In this document: positions 1 to 8,620 of the stretch, in pieces | How the letters are laid out: each line of letters opens with the position of its first letter | How positions within the stretch are numbered: position 1 is the first letter of the stretch | Assembly (NCBI RefSeq): GCF_001571225.1 | Contig: NZ_BCTJ01000001.1 | Span: 480,876-544,875, forward strand | Direction: 5' to 3' | Source: Hydrogenophaga palleronii NBRC 102513 | GTDB lineage: Bacteria > Pseudomonadota > Gammaproteobacteria > Burkholderiales > Burkholderiaceae_C | DNA length: 64,000 nucleotides | Notes under the pieces: model-generated | Database searches by the model: none | Told to the model about the DNA's origin: nothing | What the model saw: the letters and a program-made list of their open reading frames with translations, nothing else | Made by a program: the position numbers and the translations under genes

Positions 1-293
1 TTCACCGGCTGCTTGGCGGCCGTCACCCAGCCCTTGCGCTTCCAGCCGTGGATCCACTCGGTGATGCCCTTGCGCACGTACTCGCTGTCCAGATACAGCG
101 AGACCTTGCACGGCCGCGTGAGCGCCGTCAGCGCCTCGATCACCGCAGTGAGTTCCATGCGGTTGTTGGTGGTCACGCGTTCACCGCCGCACAGGTCGCG
201 CTCGAACTCGCCCGACTTCAGGTACACGCCCCAACCACCCGGGCCCGGGTTGCCCTTGCAGGCGCCGTCGGTGTAGATCACCACATGGTTCAA
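1..293 (-). CDS. rnhA: Ribonuclease HI, 5' part only (runs off the window)
   Basis: RNase HI cuts the RNA strand of RNA-DNA hybrids in the cytoplasm. About 97 N-terminal residues are visible. They include the opening [15 protein letters not shown] block with the first catalytic Asp, the catalytic Glu in [13 protein letters not shown], the third acidic residue in LDSEYV, and the basic [10 protein letters not shown] segment that binds the hybrid. The last catalytic Asp lies beyond base 1. I chose the TTG at 291-293 as start because TGGAG lies 8 bases before it; GTG codons at 284 and 281 are alternatives without such a site. It follows a YafS-like methyltransferase on the same strand, as in the E. 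coli yafS-rnhA order. Confidence 0.93.
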   Translation of the reverse strand, partial: MNHVVIYTDGACKGNPGPGGWGVYLKSGEFERDLCGGERVTTNNRMELTAVIEALTALTRPCKVSLYLDSEYVRKGITEWIHGWKRKGWVTAAKQPV

Positions 294-353
294 AAGAAAC
301 ACTCCAGATAAAAAAAGAAAGAGGTTGCGGCGCCACACGATGGCGCATCAGGC

Positions 354-1151
354 TCAGTGCCGGTTGGCCACCGACACCGGCGCCGACGAGGCCGCACGGC
401 GCGGTTTCCAGGCTGGGCCCAGCAGCCGCATGCCACGCACCCGCTTGACCGCAACGACAAAATACACCGCGCCAAAAATCGGCCACCAGCGTGCGCCGGC
501 GCGGTCCAGCCAGGCATATCGCTGCAGCCACTTCTGCGTGCGCATCGCCGGCCGGTAGCAGCCGAAGCGGTCCGACTCTACTTCAAAGCTCAACAGGCGC
601 AGCCAGTCGCGCAGGCGCCAGGGGCCGATGAAGTCGCCGGCCGACGGCAGGTACAGGTTGGAAGCGCCGAACGCGTTCAGGCCGATGCGGCCGCACAGGT
701 GGCCTCGGCCCTGGCGCAGGCCCCACAGGCTGGTCGGGTTGAAGCCCGAGATCACCACCCGCCCCTCGGGCACCAGCACCCGCTCCACTTCACGCAGCAC
801 GTGGTGCGGGTCGGCGCTGAACTCCAGCGTGTGCGGCAACACCACCAGGTCCAGGCTGGCTTCGGGAAACGGCAGCGCCGCGGCGTCGGTGATCAGCGCC
901 ACCCGCGGCGGCCTGGTCGGGCGGCTGGTTTTGCCCCCTTCGGGCTCGGGCCACACCTCCGGCAGGGCCAGCCAGCGGTGTGGCATGCGGTTGGCCTGCA
1001 GGCCTTCCAGCTCGGGCAAGCCCAGCTGCAAGGCGTTGTAGCCAAACAGGTCGGCCACCGCCAGGTCGAACTGCGCCTGCTCCCAGGTCAGCAGGTACTG
1101 GCCGGGCGCGGTGGCGAACCACTCGGGCAAACCTATAATTTTTGCGGTCAT
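354..1151 (-). CDS. SAM-dependent methyltransferase of the YafS type
   Basis: A 265-residue class I methyltransferase-like protein of unknown substrate. The middle shows the fold's later motifs: ALPFPEASLDLVVLPHTLEF (acidic strand 4 region) and VERVLVPEGRVVISGFNP (strand 5). The usual glycine-rich motif I is poorly preserved, as in YafS relatives. ATG at 1151 (MTAKIIGLPEW) was preferred over the longer frame from 1256, whose extra residues are low-complexity. It lies directly upstream of rnhA on the same strand. The E. coli order is mltD-gloB-yafS-rnhA; here gloB is absent between this gene and mltD. Family assignment is good; the reaction is not known. Confidence 0.8.
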   Translation of the reverse strand: MTAKIIGLPEWFATAPGQYLLTWEQAQFDLAVADLFGYNALQLGLPELEGLQANRMPHRWLALPEVWPEPEGGKTSRPTRPPRVALITDAAALPFPEASLDLVVLPHTLEFSADPHHVLREVERVLVPEGRVVISGFNPTSLWGLRQGRGHLCGRIGLNAFGASNLYLPSAGDFIGPWRLRDWLRLLSFEVESDRFGCYRPAMRTQKWLQRYAWLDRAGARWWPIFGAVYFVVAVKRVRGMRLLGPAWKPRRAASSAPVSVANRH

Positions 1152-1536
1152 GGAATGTGGGACAACAGCCATCTGCGGCGGGAAGTCTGCGACACTGCAA
1201 ACCACCCGCCACAAGGCCAGCCCGCACTCTACACGCCCGCCCCCATCCCGCGCCATGCACCGGTTCCCCCCCCCCGCTTTTCTGACCGCTTCGCCGCACC
1301 AGGCGGCGCACGGCCAGCAACGCCGGTGTCACCGGTCGGGCCGATGCGCGGTGTGTGCAAGACAGACCGAACTTTCCGGCACGGCCTTGCTCCATTGGGC
1401 TGAATCTGCGGATTCCCCCCTTCCTGCACAGCGGCGCCCGCGCCACCGTGCCTCCCGCCATGGCCTCCGTGCCCGACAGCGCCGCCACCATTTCGCCGAT
1501 GGCCGCCATGCGCTGCGCCCGACCTGACGTTTCCCG
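1152..1536. other. 385-base gap between divergent methyltransferase and mltD
   Basis: No convincing gene on either strand. It holds a run of ten C at 1266-1275 and other C-rich stretches, and must contain the mltD promoter. It sits where E. coli and many proteobacteria carry gloB, but I found no recognisable gloB remnant such as the metal-binding THxHxDH motif. Confidence 0.6.
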
Positions 1537-3276
1537 ATGACCACTGCCTGCCCGCCTGCCCACTTCCCACTCCCCGCCCTGCACGCCACACCGCTGCTGC
1601 GCCGATCACTCACCTGGGCCGCGCTCGCCGTGGCCGTTTTTCTGGCCGGTTGCGCCACCACCGTAACGCCCGACAACAGCGGCACCGCGAGCCCGGGCGG
1701 CAGCGCCAGCAGCAGTACCGGCACCAGCACGCACGCCACCGGCCGCAACACGCCTTCCGGTCTGCCGTCCTACCGCCTGCCTTCCGACGTGCCGCTGAGC
1801 GCCATCGGCACCGCAGAAACCCAGCTGCCGACCGTGATCACGCTGGACGCACCGGCCGATCTGTGGGACCGCATCCGCCGCGGCTTCGCCATGCCCGATC
1901 TGGATGGTGACCTGGTGCGTGACCGCGAGCAGTGGTACGCCACCCGGCCCGACTACATGCAGCGCATGACCGAGCGCTCCAGCCGCTACCTGTTCCACAT
2001 CGTCGAGGAGATCGAGCGCCGCAACATGCCGATGGAGCTGGCCCTGCTGCCCTTCATCGAGAGCGCCTTCAACCCGCAAGCCGTCTCCAGCGCCCGCGCC
2101 GCCGGCATGTGGCAGTTCATGCCGGCCACCGGCCAGTCCTTCGACCTCAAGCAGAACGCCTTCCGCGACGACCGCCGCGACGTGCTGGCCTCCACCCGCG
2201 CCGCGCTCGACTACCTGCAGCAGCTCTACGTGCGCTTTGGCGACTGGCACCTCGCGCTGGCGGCCTACAACTGGGGCCAGGGCAATGTGAACCGCGCCAT
2301 CACCAACAACCAACGCGCCGGCAAGCCCACCGGCTACACCGACCTCACCATGCCGGCCGAAACGCGCCAGTACGTGCCCAAGCTGCAGGCGGTGAAGAAC
2401 ATCATGGCGCGGCCGCAGGATTTCAACGCCACGCTGCCACTGATCGGCAACCACCCGTTCTTCGACACCGTCACCCTGCAGCGCGACATGGACGTGGCCG
2501 TCATCGCCACCCTGGCCGAGGTGGACGAAAAAGACTTCCGCGCCCTCAACCCCTCGCTGCGCCAGCCGGTGGTGATGGCCGCGGGCACGCCCACGGTGCT
2601 GCTGCCCTGGGACAACGCGGTGATCTTCCAGCGCAACCTGCAGTCGCACACCGGCATGCTGGCGAGCTGGACGGCCTGGGTCGTGCCCACCACCATGACG
2701 GTGGCGCAGGCCGCGGCCAAGGTCGGCATGAGCGAAGCCGAGCTGCGCCAGGTCAACAACATCCCGCCGCGCATGCAGGTGCGGGCCGGCTCCAGCCTGC
2801 TGGTGCCGCGCACCGACAAACGCAGCGCCGACGTGCCGCTGCACGTGGCCGACAACGGCCAGATCAACTTCCAGCCCGAGGTCATCCTGCGCCGCACCAC
2901 GGTGAAGGCACGCAAGGGTGAAAACCTCGCCCGGCTGGCGCAGCGCTACGGCGTGAGCGCCGCCAGCGCGGCCGGCTGGAACAAGCTGGCAGTGAACGCT
3001 TCGCTGAAGCCGGGCCAGTCGGTGGTGCTGATGCTGCCGCGCCGCGTGACCACCAGTGCCCCGGCAACCGCCACCGCCTCCGCGTCGAAGAGACCCGTGG
3101 CCAAACAGGCCGCCGCACCGGCCACGCGCAAGGTGGCGGCCAGCGCCAGCAAGCCCGCCAAGGCCAGGGCCAAGGCGCAGAGCACCACGGCCAAAGCCAA
3201 GGCCGCCCCGGCCAGCAAGACCCGCGTGGCCAGCAACAACAGCAGCGGCAGCAAGTCGAACCCGAGAAAGAACTGA
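1537..3276 (+). CDS. mltD: Membrane-bound lytic murein transglycosylase D
   Basis: A lipoprotein that cleaves peptidoglycan glycan strands in the periplasm, leaving 1,6-anhydromuramic ends. The 579-residue chain has an N-terminal hydrophobic segment ending in a lipobox LAGC (residues 36-39). An SLT goslysozyme-like domain covers about residues 130-290, with the catalytic Glu175 in LLPFIESAF followed by AAGMWQFMPATG and the LAAYNWGQGNVNRAI helix. Two LysM-like repeats follow near 390-430 and 450-497. The tail from about 510 is an Ala/Lys/Ser low-complexity stretch that probably contacts the wall or nothing specific. ATG at 1537 leads straight into the signal sequence. It is convergent with the next gene. 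Confidence 0.93.
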   Translation: MTTACPPAHFPLPALHATPLLRRSLTWAALAVAVFLAGCATTVTPDNSGTASPGGSASSSTGTSTHATGRNTPSGLPSYRLPSDVPLSAIGTAETQLPTVITLDAPADLWDRIRRGFAMPDLDGDLVRDREQWYATRPDYMQRMTERSSRYLFHIVEEIERRNMPMELALLPFIESAFNPQAVSSARAAGMWQFMPATGQSFDLKQNAFRDDRRDVLASTRAALDYLQQLYVRFGDWHLALAAYNWGQGNVNRAITNNQRAGKPTGYTDLTMPAETRQYVPKLQAVKNIMARPQDFNATLPLIGNHPFFDTVTLQRDMDVAVIATLAEVDEKDFRALNPSLRQPVVMAAGTPTVLLPWDNAVIFQRNLQSHTGMLASWTAWVVPTTMTVAQAAAKVGMSEAELRQVNNIPPRMQVRAGSSLLVPRTDKRSADVPLHVADNGQINFQPEVILRRTTVKARKGENLARLAQRYGVSAASAAGWNKLAVNASLKPGQSVVLMLPRRVTTSAPATATASASKRPVAKQAAAPATRKVAASASKPAKARAKAQSTTAKAKAAPASKTRVASNNSSGSKSNPRKN

Positions 3277-3296
3277 GCGCAGCAACGACGGCTGCG

Positions 3297-3318
3297 GCAG
3301 CGGCGGCGAAGCCGCTGC
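3297..3318. terminator. Hairpin between convergent mltD and the binding-protein gene
   Basis: An 8-base-pair stem, GCAGCGGC at 3297-3304 and GCCGCTGC at 3311-3318, around a GGCGAA loop. It lies between two convergent stop codons. There is no clear T-run on either strand, so terminator function is inferred from position only. Confidence 0.4.
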
Positions 3319-3321
3319 GCC

Positions 3322-4392
3322 TCAGGCGCGGAAACGGGCCTTGGCCTTGCGCGCGAAGTCGTTGGTGAAGGTCTGCGCGAGGTCCACGCGCTGCAGCGAG
3401 CCCGGCTCCTCGAACTGCGCCAGCATGCGCGCCGCCGTCGCCGGGCCGGTCTCGGGCATCAGCCCGTCCACCGTCCAGGCCTCGCGCACGCGCTGGAACG
3501 CCGCCAGGTACAACGACCGGTCACCCTGGAAGTAACGCTCGGGCACAGTCTTGATGATGTCCGACGGCCCCGCCGTCTGCAGCCACTTGAGCGCATGCAC
3601 CATGGCGTCGGCCATGGCCTGCGTGGCCTTGGGGTACTGCGCCAGGAAGGAGCCCGGCGCGCACAGGCAGGCCGAAGGGAACGGCCCACCGAACACCTCG
3701 GCCGTGCCGCGCGTGCTCCGCGTGTCGGCCACCACCTTGAGCGTGCCCAGCTGTTCGAGCTGCGTCACCGTCGGGTCGGTGTAGCTGATGGCGTCGAGGT
3801 CACCACGGCGGAACGCCTGCACGGCGGCGGCGGCATTGGCCAGGGGCACGTATTGCACGTCGGTGGCACGCAGGCCTGCCTTGCCCAGCACCAGACTCGC
3901 CACACGGTGCGAGGCCGAGCTGCTGCTCATCACCCCCACCCGGCGGCCACGCAGATCGGCCACACCACGGTAGTGGCCCATCGTGTCCAGCGACACCCCC
4001 ACCACCACCAGCGGCGCGCGCCCCTGCAGCACGAAGGACTGCAGGCTCTGGCCCCGTGCCTGCAGCGCAATGGTGCTGGCGTAAGGGCCCGAGAGCGCAT
4101 GCACGGCGCCGCCCTGCATGGCCAGCAGCGATTGCGTGGCGTCGGGAAACTCGCGCAGCTCCACGTCCAGGCCTTCGCGCACGAAGTAACCCAGGCGCTC
4201 CGCGATGGTCAGCGGCAGGTAGCAGAACGAGCTGCGGTTGTCGACCGCGATCACCAGCCGCGTGGCGCCGGGCCGCGGTGTCGCCGCAGATGCGGCGCCG
4301 TTGGCCGGTACCAGTTGCGCACGCAACGCGGGCATGGCCGCGGCGGCAACGCCCAGCGCACACAAACGACCCCATTGACGGCGACTCCACAT
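3322..4392 (-). CDS. ABC-transporter-type substrate-binding protein (NMT1/SsuA-like)
   Basis: A 356-residue periplasmic binding protein of the NMT1/THI5-SsuA fold, the class used for nitrate, sulfonates, taurine and thiamine precursors. It opens with a Tat-like or Sec signal (MWSRRQWGRLCALGVAAAAMPALRA, shown here only as a description of the basic-then-hydrophobic layout). The mature part begins with RLVIAVDN and carries the LPLTIAERLGYFVREGLDVEL motif, typical of this family, then SGPYAS and DLRGRRVGVMS. ATG at 4392 has GAGAGGAAG nine bases upstream. No permease or ATPase gene is nearby, so it is an orphan component and the ligand cannot be told. The signal peptide's twin arginine (SRRQW) suggests Tat export but is not a full consensus. 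Confidence 0.82.
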   Translation of the reverse strand: MWSRRQWGRLCALGVAAAAMPALRAQLVPANGAASAATPRPGATRLVIAVDNRSSFCYLPLTIAERLGYFVREGLDVELREFPDATQSLLAMQGGAVHALSGPYASTIALQARGQSLQSFVLQGRAPLVVVGVSLDTMGHYRGVADLRGRRVGVMSSSSASHRVASLVLGKAGLRATDVQYVPLANAAAAVQAFRRGDLDAISYTDPTVTQLEQLGTLKVVADTRSTRGTAEVFGGPFPSACLCAPGSFLAQYPKATQAMADAMVHALKWLQTAGPSDIIKTVPERYFQGDRSLYLAAFQRVREAWTVDGLMPETGPATAARMLAQFEEPGSLQRVDLAQTFTNDFARKAKARFRA

Positions 4393-4454
4393 GGCCAGGC
4401 TTCCTCTCTGTTCCCGTTGTTCTCGGCACGTCCTTAGCGTAGGCACATGGGCAA

Positions 4455-4487
4455 AAACCCGCATCGGGACGAATCCCGAGCGGGTTT
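4455..4487 (-). terminator. Intrinsic terminator after the MAPEG gene
   Basis: Near-perfect inverted repeat: AAACCCGC (4455-4462) and TCGGGA pair with TCCCGA and GCGGGTTT (4480-4487) around a CGAA loop. On the minus strand the stem is followed by TTTTTG, matching termination of the gene that ends at 4533. Confidence 0.8.
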
Positions 4488-4532
4488 GTACGGATCGATT
4501 GAAAGCCTATGTAGCCGGCGAGGCTGGTGCGC

Positions 4533-4937
4533 TCAGACGAACAGGATCGCGATGTTCGTCATCAGGGCCAGCGCCCAGATCAGGCTGCGCGCGTTCGCCA
4601 TGTTGGCCACGTACATCATGATGTACAGCAAACGCAGTACGACAAACAGGAAGGCCAGCACATCAAGGCGCATCTGCACCGCGCCGAGCTGGTGGGCGAT
4701 GATGACCGCGCCAATGAAGAACGGCAGTGCCTCGAAGCTGTTGGCCTGGGCCGCGTTGGCGCGTGCGCGCCAGTCGGTCTGGCGCGCCAGCCATTCGCGC
4801 GGGTGCTGATTGTCCAGGCCGCCTTTGCTGCGCGCCTTGGTCATGTAGCCCGATTTGGCGAGCCACGCGCAGCCGATCGGCAGCAGGGCCGCCACCAGCA
4901 CGCACCAGTACGCCACGGTCAGTCCAGCCAGTTTCAT
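4533..4937 (-). CDS. MAPEG family membrane protein
   Basis: A 134-residue inner-membrane protein with about four hydrophobic segments (roughly 5-27, 70-88, 92-112 and 115-133). The block RANAAQANSFEALPFFIGAVI is the MAPEG (eicosanoid and glutathione metabolism) signature with its conserved Asn-x-x-Glu helix; NMANARSLIWALAL follows near the C-terminus. Bacterial members are glutathione-transferase-like, but the substrate is unknown. It lies 51 bases downstream of recR on the same strand and may be the last gene of the dnaX-ybaB-recR unit, ending at the strong hairpin at 4455-4487. Confidence 0.85.
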   Translation of the reverse strand: MKLAGLTVAYWCVLVAALLPIGCAWLAKSGYMTKARSKGGLDNQHPREWLARQTDWRARANAAQANSFEALPFFIGAVIIAHQLGAVQMRLDVLAFLFVVLRLLYIMMYVANMANARSLIWALALMTNIAILFV

Positions 4938-4988
4938 GTGCGGCTTTCGATGAAGGTTTGAATCGGAATGTCTGTTGCGTGGCGCGGC

Positions 4989-5600
4989 TCAGCGCCGGTC
5001 CACCAGGGCGTGGGCGATGGTGCCCAGGTCCACGTATTCAAGCTCGCTGCCCACCGGCACACCACGCGCCAGGCGCGTCACCTGCACATCGTCGCGGCCC
5101 TTGAGGGCCTGCGCAATGACGTGTGCGGTGGTCTCGCCTTCAGCGGTGAAGTTGGTGGCGAGGATCACCTCGTGCACCGCAGGCTCACCCTGCTCGGCGG
5201 GTGCGCTGATGCGGTCGAACAGCTTCTGCAGACCGATGTCGCGCGGGCCCACGTCGTCGAGCGGGCTGAGCTTGCCCATGAGCACGAAGAACAGGCCCTT
5301 GTAGGCACCGGTGCGCTCCATGGCGGCCTGATCGGCGGGCGTCTCCACCACGCAGAGCTGCGTGCGGTCGCGCCGCGGATCGCGGCAGGTGTGGCACAGC
5401 TCTTCTTCGGTGAAGGTGTTGCACAGCTTGCAGTGCTTCACCGATGCGGTGGCGTGCTCCAGCGCGCGCGCAATCTGCAAGGCGCCGGGGCGGTCGTGCT
5501 GCAGCAAATGGAAGGCCATGCGCTGCGCCGACTTCACGCCCACACCGGGCAGGCGACGCAGTGCCTGCACCAGCAGTTCCAGCGAGTGGTTCTCAGCCAT
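4989..5600 (-). CDS. recR: Recombination protein RecR
   Basis: RecR works with RecO and RecF to load RecA at gapped DNA. The 203 residues are full length for the family. A helix-hairpin-helix-type [20 protein letters not shown] opens the protein, followed by a four-Cys zinc finger (C57, C60, C69, C72) and a Toprim domain beginning at [15 protein letters not shown]. The C-terminal [18 protein letters not shown] motif is characteristic. It is 28 bases downstream of ybaB, reproducing the widespread dnaX-ybaB-recR order. Confidence 0.97.
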   Translation of the reverse strand: MAENHSLELLVQALRRLPGVGVKSAQRMAFHLLQHDRPGALQIARALEHATASVKHCKLCNTFTEEELCHTCRDPRRDRTQLCVVETPADQAAMERTGAYKGLFFVLMGKLSPLDDVGPRDIGLQKLFDRISAPAEQGEPAVHEVILATNFTAEGETTAHVIAQALKGRDDVQVTRLARGVPVGSELEYVDLGTIAHALVDRR

Positions 5601-5628
5601 CGAGCGGGGGATGCCCGGACCGCGGCGA

Positions 5629-5961
5629 TCAGAACGGGAACTTCATGCCACCGGGCAGGCCCGGCATGCCGGCGGTGAGCTTGCCCATCTTCTCGGCAGA
5701 GGTTTCTTCGGCCTTGCGCACCGCGGCGTTGAAGGCCGCGGCCACCAGGTCTTCCAGCATGTCCTTGTCGTCGGCCAGCAGGCTGGGGTCGATGGTCACG
5801 CGCTTGACGTCGTGCTTGCAGGTCATGAGCACCTTCACCAGGCCGGCGCCAGATTCGCCCGTGACTTCGATGAAGGCCAGTTCGTCCTGCGCCTTCTTCA
5901 GGTTGTCCTGCATGGCCTGGGCCTGCTTCATGAGGCCGGCGAGTTGTCCTTTGTTGAACAT
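5629..5961 (-). CDS. ybaB: YbaB/EbfC family nucleoid-associated protein
   Basis: A 110-residue DNA-binding dimer of the YbaB/EbfC family. It begins with a long helix rich in Gln/Lys ([19 protein letters not shown]) followed by the three-stranded sheet ([20 protein letters not shown]) and the [19 protein letters not shown] helix, then a Met/Gly/Pro tail ending in FPF. It sits between dnaX (39 bases upstream) and recR and is probably cotranscribed with both. Confidence 0.95.
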   Translation of the reverse strand: MFNKGQLAGLMKQAQAMQDNLKKAQDELAFIEVTGESGAGLVKVLMTCKHDVKRVTIDPSLLADDKDMLEDLVAAAFNAAVRKAEETSAEKMGKLTAGMPGLPGGMKFPF

Positions 5962-6000
5962 GGGTCTTCCTTGTGTTGTCGAGATGAATGGGGGGATGGG

Positions 6001-8010
6001 TCAGGCGCTGATGGCCTTGAGCGTGCCGGGCACGATTTTGCCGCCAAAGTCGCGCATCATGCTTTGCACGAAGGGGTCGGCCAGGATCTGGGCTTCGGCC
6101 TCGCGCTGGCGGCGCGCGGCCTCGGCGGCCACGCGGCGCGATGGTGAATCGGTCACGCTGCCGATCTCGACCACCAGGCGCACCTGATGGCCCAGGGTCT
6201 GCAGCGCAGTGGCGAGCCGCTCGCGGGTGTTGCCCTGGTTGAGCGAGCTGCGCTCCACGCGCAGCACCCACTGGTCGGCATCGCGTGCCACCAGTTGCGA
6301 CTGCAGGCCAAGCTCACGCACCAGCGCGGTGATGGTTTCGGCGCGTGCGAGCTGCATCACGGTGTCAAACCAGAAGTCGCCTTCAACGCTGCCACCCGGC
6401 GCGGCCGGCAACACGGTCTGCGTGCCCGCCTCGGCCTGCGCTTGTGGCTGGTCGAGCGGACCGGGCTCACCCGCGTCGCGCACCGGAATCGAGACCACGC
6501 GGCGGCTCTGGCTCTGCGCCGGTTCGGATGCGTCGTCCCACGGCGGGCCGTCGTCTTCGGGCCAGGGCGCGTCGTCGTCCATGGGCCCTGACGGCTGTGA
6601 CAGTTGCGGCGGTGGCGCACTGGCCGCCGGCGGCATGGTGACCGGGGCGGATTGCACGGGCGCGCTCACGGGCGCGGCCGGCGCTTGTGGTGTGGGCGGT
6701 GGCGGCGCCGGTGGTTGGCTCACCACCGGCACCGGCATCATCGCTGGCGCCGGTGCGGCAGCCACGGGAGGCGCCAGCGGCGCAGCAGCCACAGGTGCGG
6801 CTGCCGGTGCAGCCACGGGCGAGGCAACGGCTGCGGCAGGCGCCTCAGCCGTTTTCAGTGTTTTTTTTTCCGCCGTGGCGGTGTTGCCGCTGCCAGTACC
6901 CGCCGGTTTGAAGGCCATCAGCCGCAGCAGCACCATGGTGAGCGCCGCGTATTCGTCGGGCGCCAGGCCCAGCTCGGCGCGGCCGTGCAGGCACAGGCTG
7001 TAGAGCAGCTGCGTCTCGTCGGCCGGCAGGCTCTGCGCCAGTTGCGCAATCTGCGCTTCGTCCGGATCTTCGAGGCCTTCGGTCTGCGCAACACGCCCCG
7101 GCACCGCCTGCAGCACCGCCATGCGCTGCAGCACGCCGGTCATTTCTTCCAGCGTGGACGCCGCGTTCAAGCCATTGAGGCGCAGCGCGTCGATGGTGTC
7201 GACCACGGTGGCGCCATCGGCACGCGCCAGTGCATCGATCAGGCGCAGCACATAAGAACGGTCCACCGCGCCCAGCATCTGGCGCACGGTGGCTTCCTGC
7301 AACTGGCCGCCGCCAAAGGCAATCGCCTGGTCGGTGAGCGAGAGCGCATCGCGCATGGAGCCGCGTGCGGCGCGCGAGATCAGGCGCAGCGCCTGCACCT
7401 CGGCCGGCACCTGCTCGGTCTGCAGCACCTGCTGCAGGTGTTCCAGCACCGTCTCGGGCGCCATCGGCCGCAGGTTGAACTGCAGGCAACGCGAGAGCAC
7501 CGTCACCGGCACCTTCTGCGGGTCGGTCGTGGCGAGCACGAACTTGAGGTATTCGGGCGGCTCCTCCAGCGTCTTCAACATCGCGTTGAAGGCGGTGTTG
7601 GTGAGCATGTGCACCTCGTCGATCATGAAGACCTTGAAGCGCCCCTGCACCGGCTTGTAGACCGCCTGCTCCAGCAGGGCCTGCACTTCGTCCACGCCGC
7701 GGTTGGAGGCGGCGTCGAGCTCTGTGTAGTCGACGAAGCGGCCGCTGTCGATGTCGGTGCAGGCCTGGCAGACGCCGCAGGGTTCGGCCGTAATGCCACC
7801 CTGGCCGTCGGTGCCCAGGCAGTTGAGCGACTTCGCCAGGATGCGCGAGACCGTGGTCTTGCCCACGCCGCGCGTGCCGGTGAACAGGTAGGCATGGTGC
7901 AGCCGCTGCGTCGTCAGCGCATTCGAGAGCGCCTGCACCACATGCCCCTGCCCCACCATTTCGGTGAAATTGCGCGGGCGGTATTTGCGGGCCAGAACGA
8001 CATAGGACAT
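6001..8010 (-). CDS. dnaX: DNA polymerase III subunit tau (and probably gamma)
   Basis: Clamp-loader ATPase of the replisome; 669 residues. ATG at 8010 (MSYVVLARKYRP) matches the family start. Walker A is GTRGVGKT (45-52), then zinc-ligand cysteines around CLGTDG and EPCGVCQAC, the DEVHML Walker B box and the LSRCLQF sensor. Residues about 375-520 are a Pro/Ala-rich linker, and the C-terminal domain that binds polymerase alpha and DnaB follows. Codons 381-384 are GAA AAA AAA ACA, which contain nine consecutive A (6861-6869). A slip here gives a stop after 384 residues in one frame or 388 in the other, so a gamma-like product is likely (see findings). It is divergent from ffs. Confidence 0.97.
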   Translation of the reverse strand: MSYVVLARKYRPRNFTEMVGQGHVVQALSNALTTQRLHHAYLFTGTRGVGKTTVSRILAKSLNCLGTDGQGGITAEPCGVCQACTDIDSGRFVDYTELDAASNRGVDEVQALLEQAVYKPVQGRFKVFMIDEVHMLTNTAFNAMLKTLEEPPEYLKFVLATTDPQKVPVTVLSRCLQFNLRPMAPETVLEHLQQVLQTEQVPAEVQALRLISRAARGSMRDALSLTDQAIAFGGGQLQEATVRQMLGAVDRSYVLRLIDALARADGATVVDTIDALRLNGLNAASTLEEMTGVLQRMAVLQAVPGRVAQTEGLEDPDEAQIAQLAQSLPADETQLLYSLCLHGRAELGLAPDEYAALTMVLLRLMAFKPAGTGSGNTATAEKKTLKTAEAPAAAVASPVAAPAAAPVAAAPLAPPVAAAPAPAMMPVPVVSQPPAPPPPTPQAPAAPVSAPVQSAPVTMPPAASAPPPQLSQPSGPMDDDAPWPEDDGPPWDDASEPAQSQSRRVVSIPVRDAGEPGPLDQPQAQAEAGTQTVLPAAPGGSVEGDFWFDTVMQLARAETITALVRELGLQSQLVARDADQWVLRVERSSLNQGNTRERLATALQTLGHQVRLVVEIGSVTDSPSRRVAAEAARRQREAEAQILADPFVQSMMRDFGGKIVPGTLKAISA
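6861..6869 (-). promoter_or_regulatory. A9 slippery run in dnaX, probable gamma-subunit frameshift site
   Basis: Nine uninterrupted A in the coding strand, preceded by GG and followed by CACTGA. Reading with one base fewer gives an immediate TGA (6855-6857). Reading with one more gives N-T-E-N-G and then TGA (6845-6847). The position, just after the ATPase and collar domains, is where gamma ends in bacteria that make both forms. Confidence 0.7.
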
Positions 8011-8072
8011 GCGAGCGATTCTAAGCGGCGGGGGGTATGCCACCCCGGCCAGCGGCACGATGCCGCATCGCC

Positions 8073-8078
8073 TACAAT
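8073..8078 (+). promoter_or_regulatory. -10 box of ffs
   Basis: TACAAT, 7 bases before the predicted 5' end of the SRP RNA. The -35 region is not clear. It overlaps the dnaX upstream region on the other strand. Confidence 0.55.
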
Positions 8079-8083
8079 CGACC

Positions 8084-8182
8084 CCGACGGGCCTTCCCGC
8101 ATGGTGAAGCGGCCAACCGGGTCAGGTGGGGAACCAAGCAGCCCTAACTGTGAATCCAGTGCCGGGGTCAAGGCTCGTCACC
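8084..8182 (+). ncRNA. ffs: 4.5S RNA, signal recognition particle RNA
   Basis: The SRP RNA that binds Ffh and targets membrane proteins. The conserved apical domain is plain: GGTCAGGTGGGGAACCAAGCAGCC contains the GGAA tetraloop (8130-8133) and the CAAGCAGCC asymmetric loop strand bound by Ffh. The ends pair: GACGGGCCTT (8086-8095) with AAGGCTCGTC (8170-8179), with one G-T pair. A CCTTTTT run follows as terminator. At about 97-99 bases it is a standard short bacterial form. The position beside dnaX is usual in betaproteobacteria. Confidence 0.93.
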
Positions 8183-8620
8183 TTTTTCCAAGAGCCCGTT
8201 GTGCATCAACGGGTTGACGGGACCAAAGGCCTTGCAAGGCCGGCTTGTAGCACCTGACTGTGACACGTTGAATCCAACGTGAGGTCTGGTGGCAGGTTTT
8301 CTGGTCTCTCCAAACGCGGTGGTTTCTTCAACCTCCGCATTGCTCTCCCCCACGCGGCATCTCATCCAGGGCAAGTGCGCTAACGGCCGCTTTGTTCAGT
8401 CCTTGGGCGCGTGCAGCCAGACAGGCAGGCATCAGCAATCACTTCTGCACCGCTTCAGGCCGCCACCGGGCTGTGACTCATTCTTTTGGGGCTTGCCCAT
8501 GCGCCCTCCCGAGGGGTATTCGTAGAACACCCACACCCGCCCATGTCCCGGCAAGCAGAATGCCATTTCTGTTGCGTGAGCAGCAGTGGGTTCTGACGCG
8601 AAACTGAAAGGGAGTTCAAG
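8183..8620. other. 437-base gap between ffs and the META lipoprotein gene
   Basis: No supported gene. GC is lower than in the flanks. It holds three small inverted repeats: CCCGTTG/CAACGGG (8195-8213), the palindrome GGCCTTGCAAGGCC (8229-8242) and CACGTTG/CAACGTG (about 8264-8281). Their role is unknown; the first could reinforce ffs termination. Short open frames here have no recognisable domains. Confidence 0.5.

Noticed and set aside
1134..1139. Perfect TATAAT on the plus strand
   Set aside because: It lies inside the methyltransferase coding region (codons for Ile-Ile) and about 400 bases from mltD, with no -35; probably chance.
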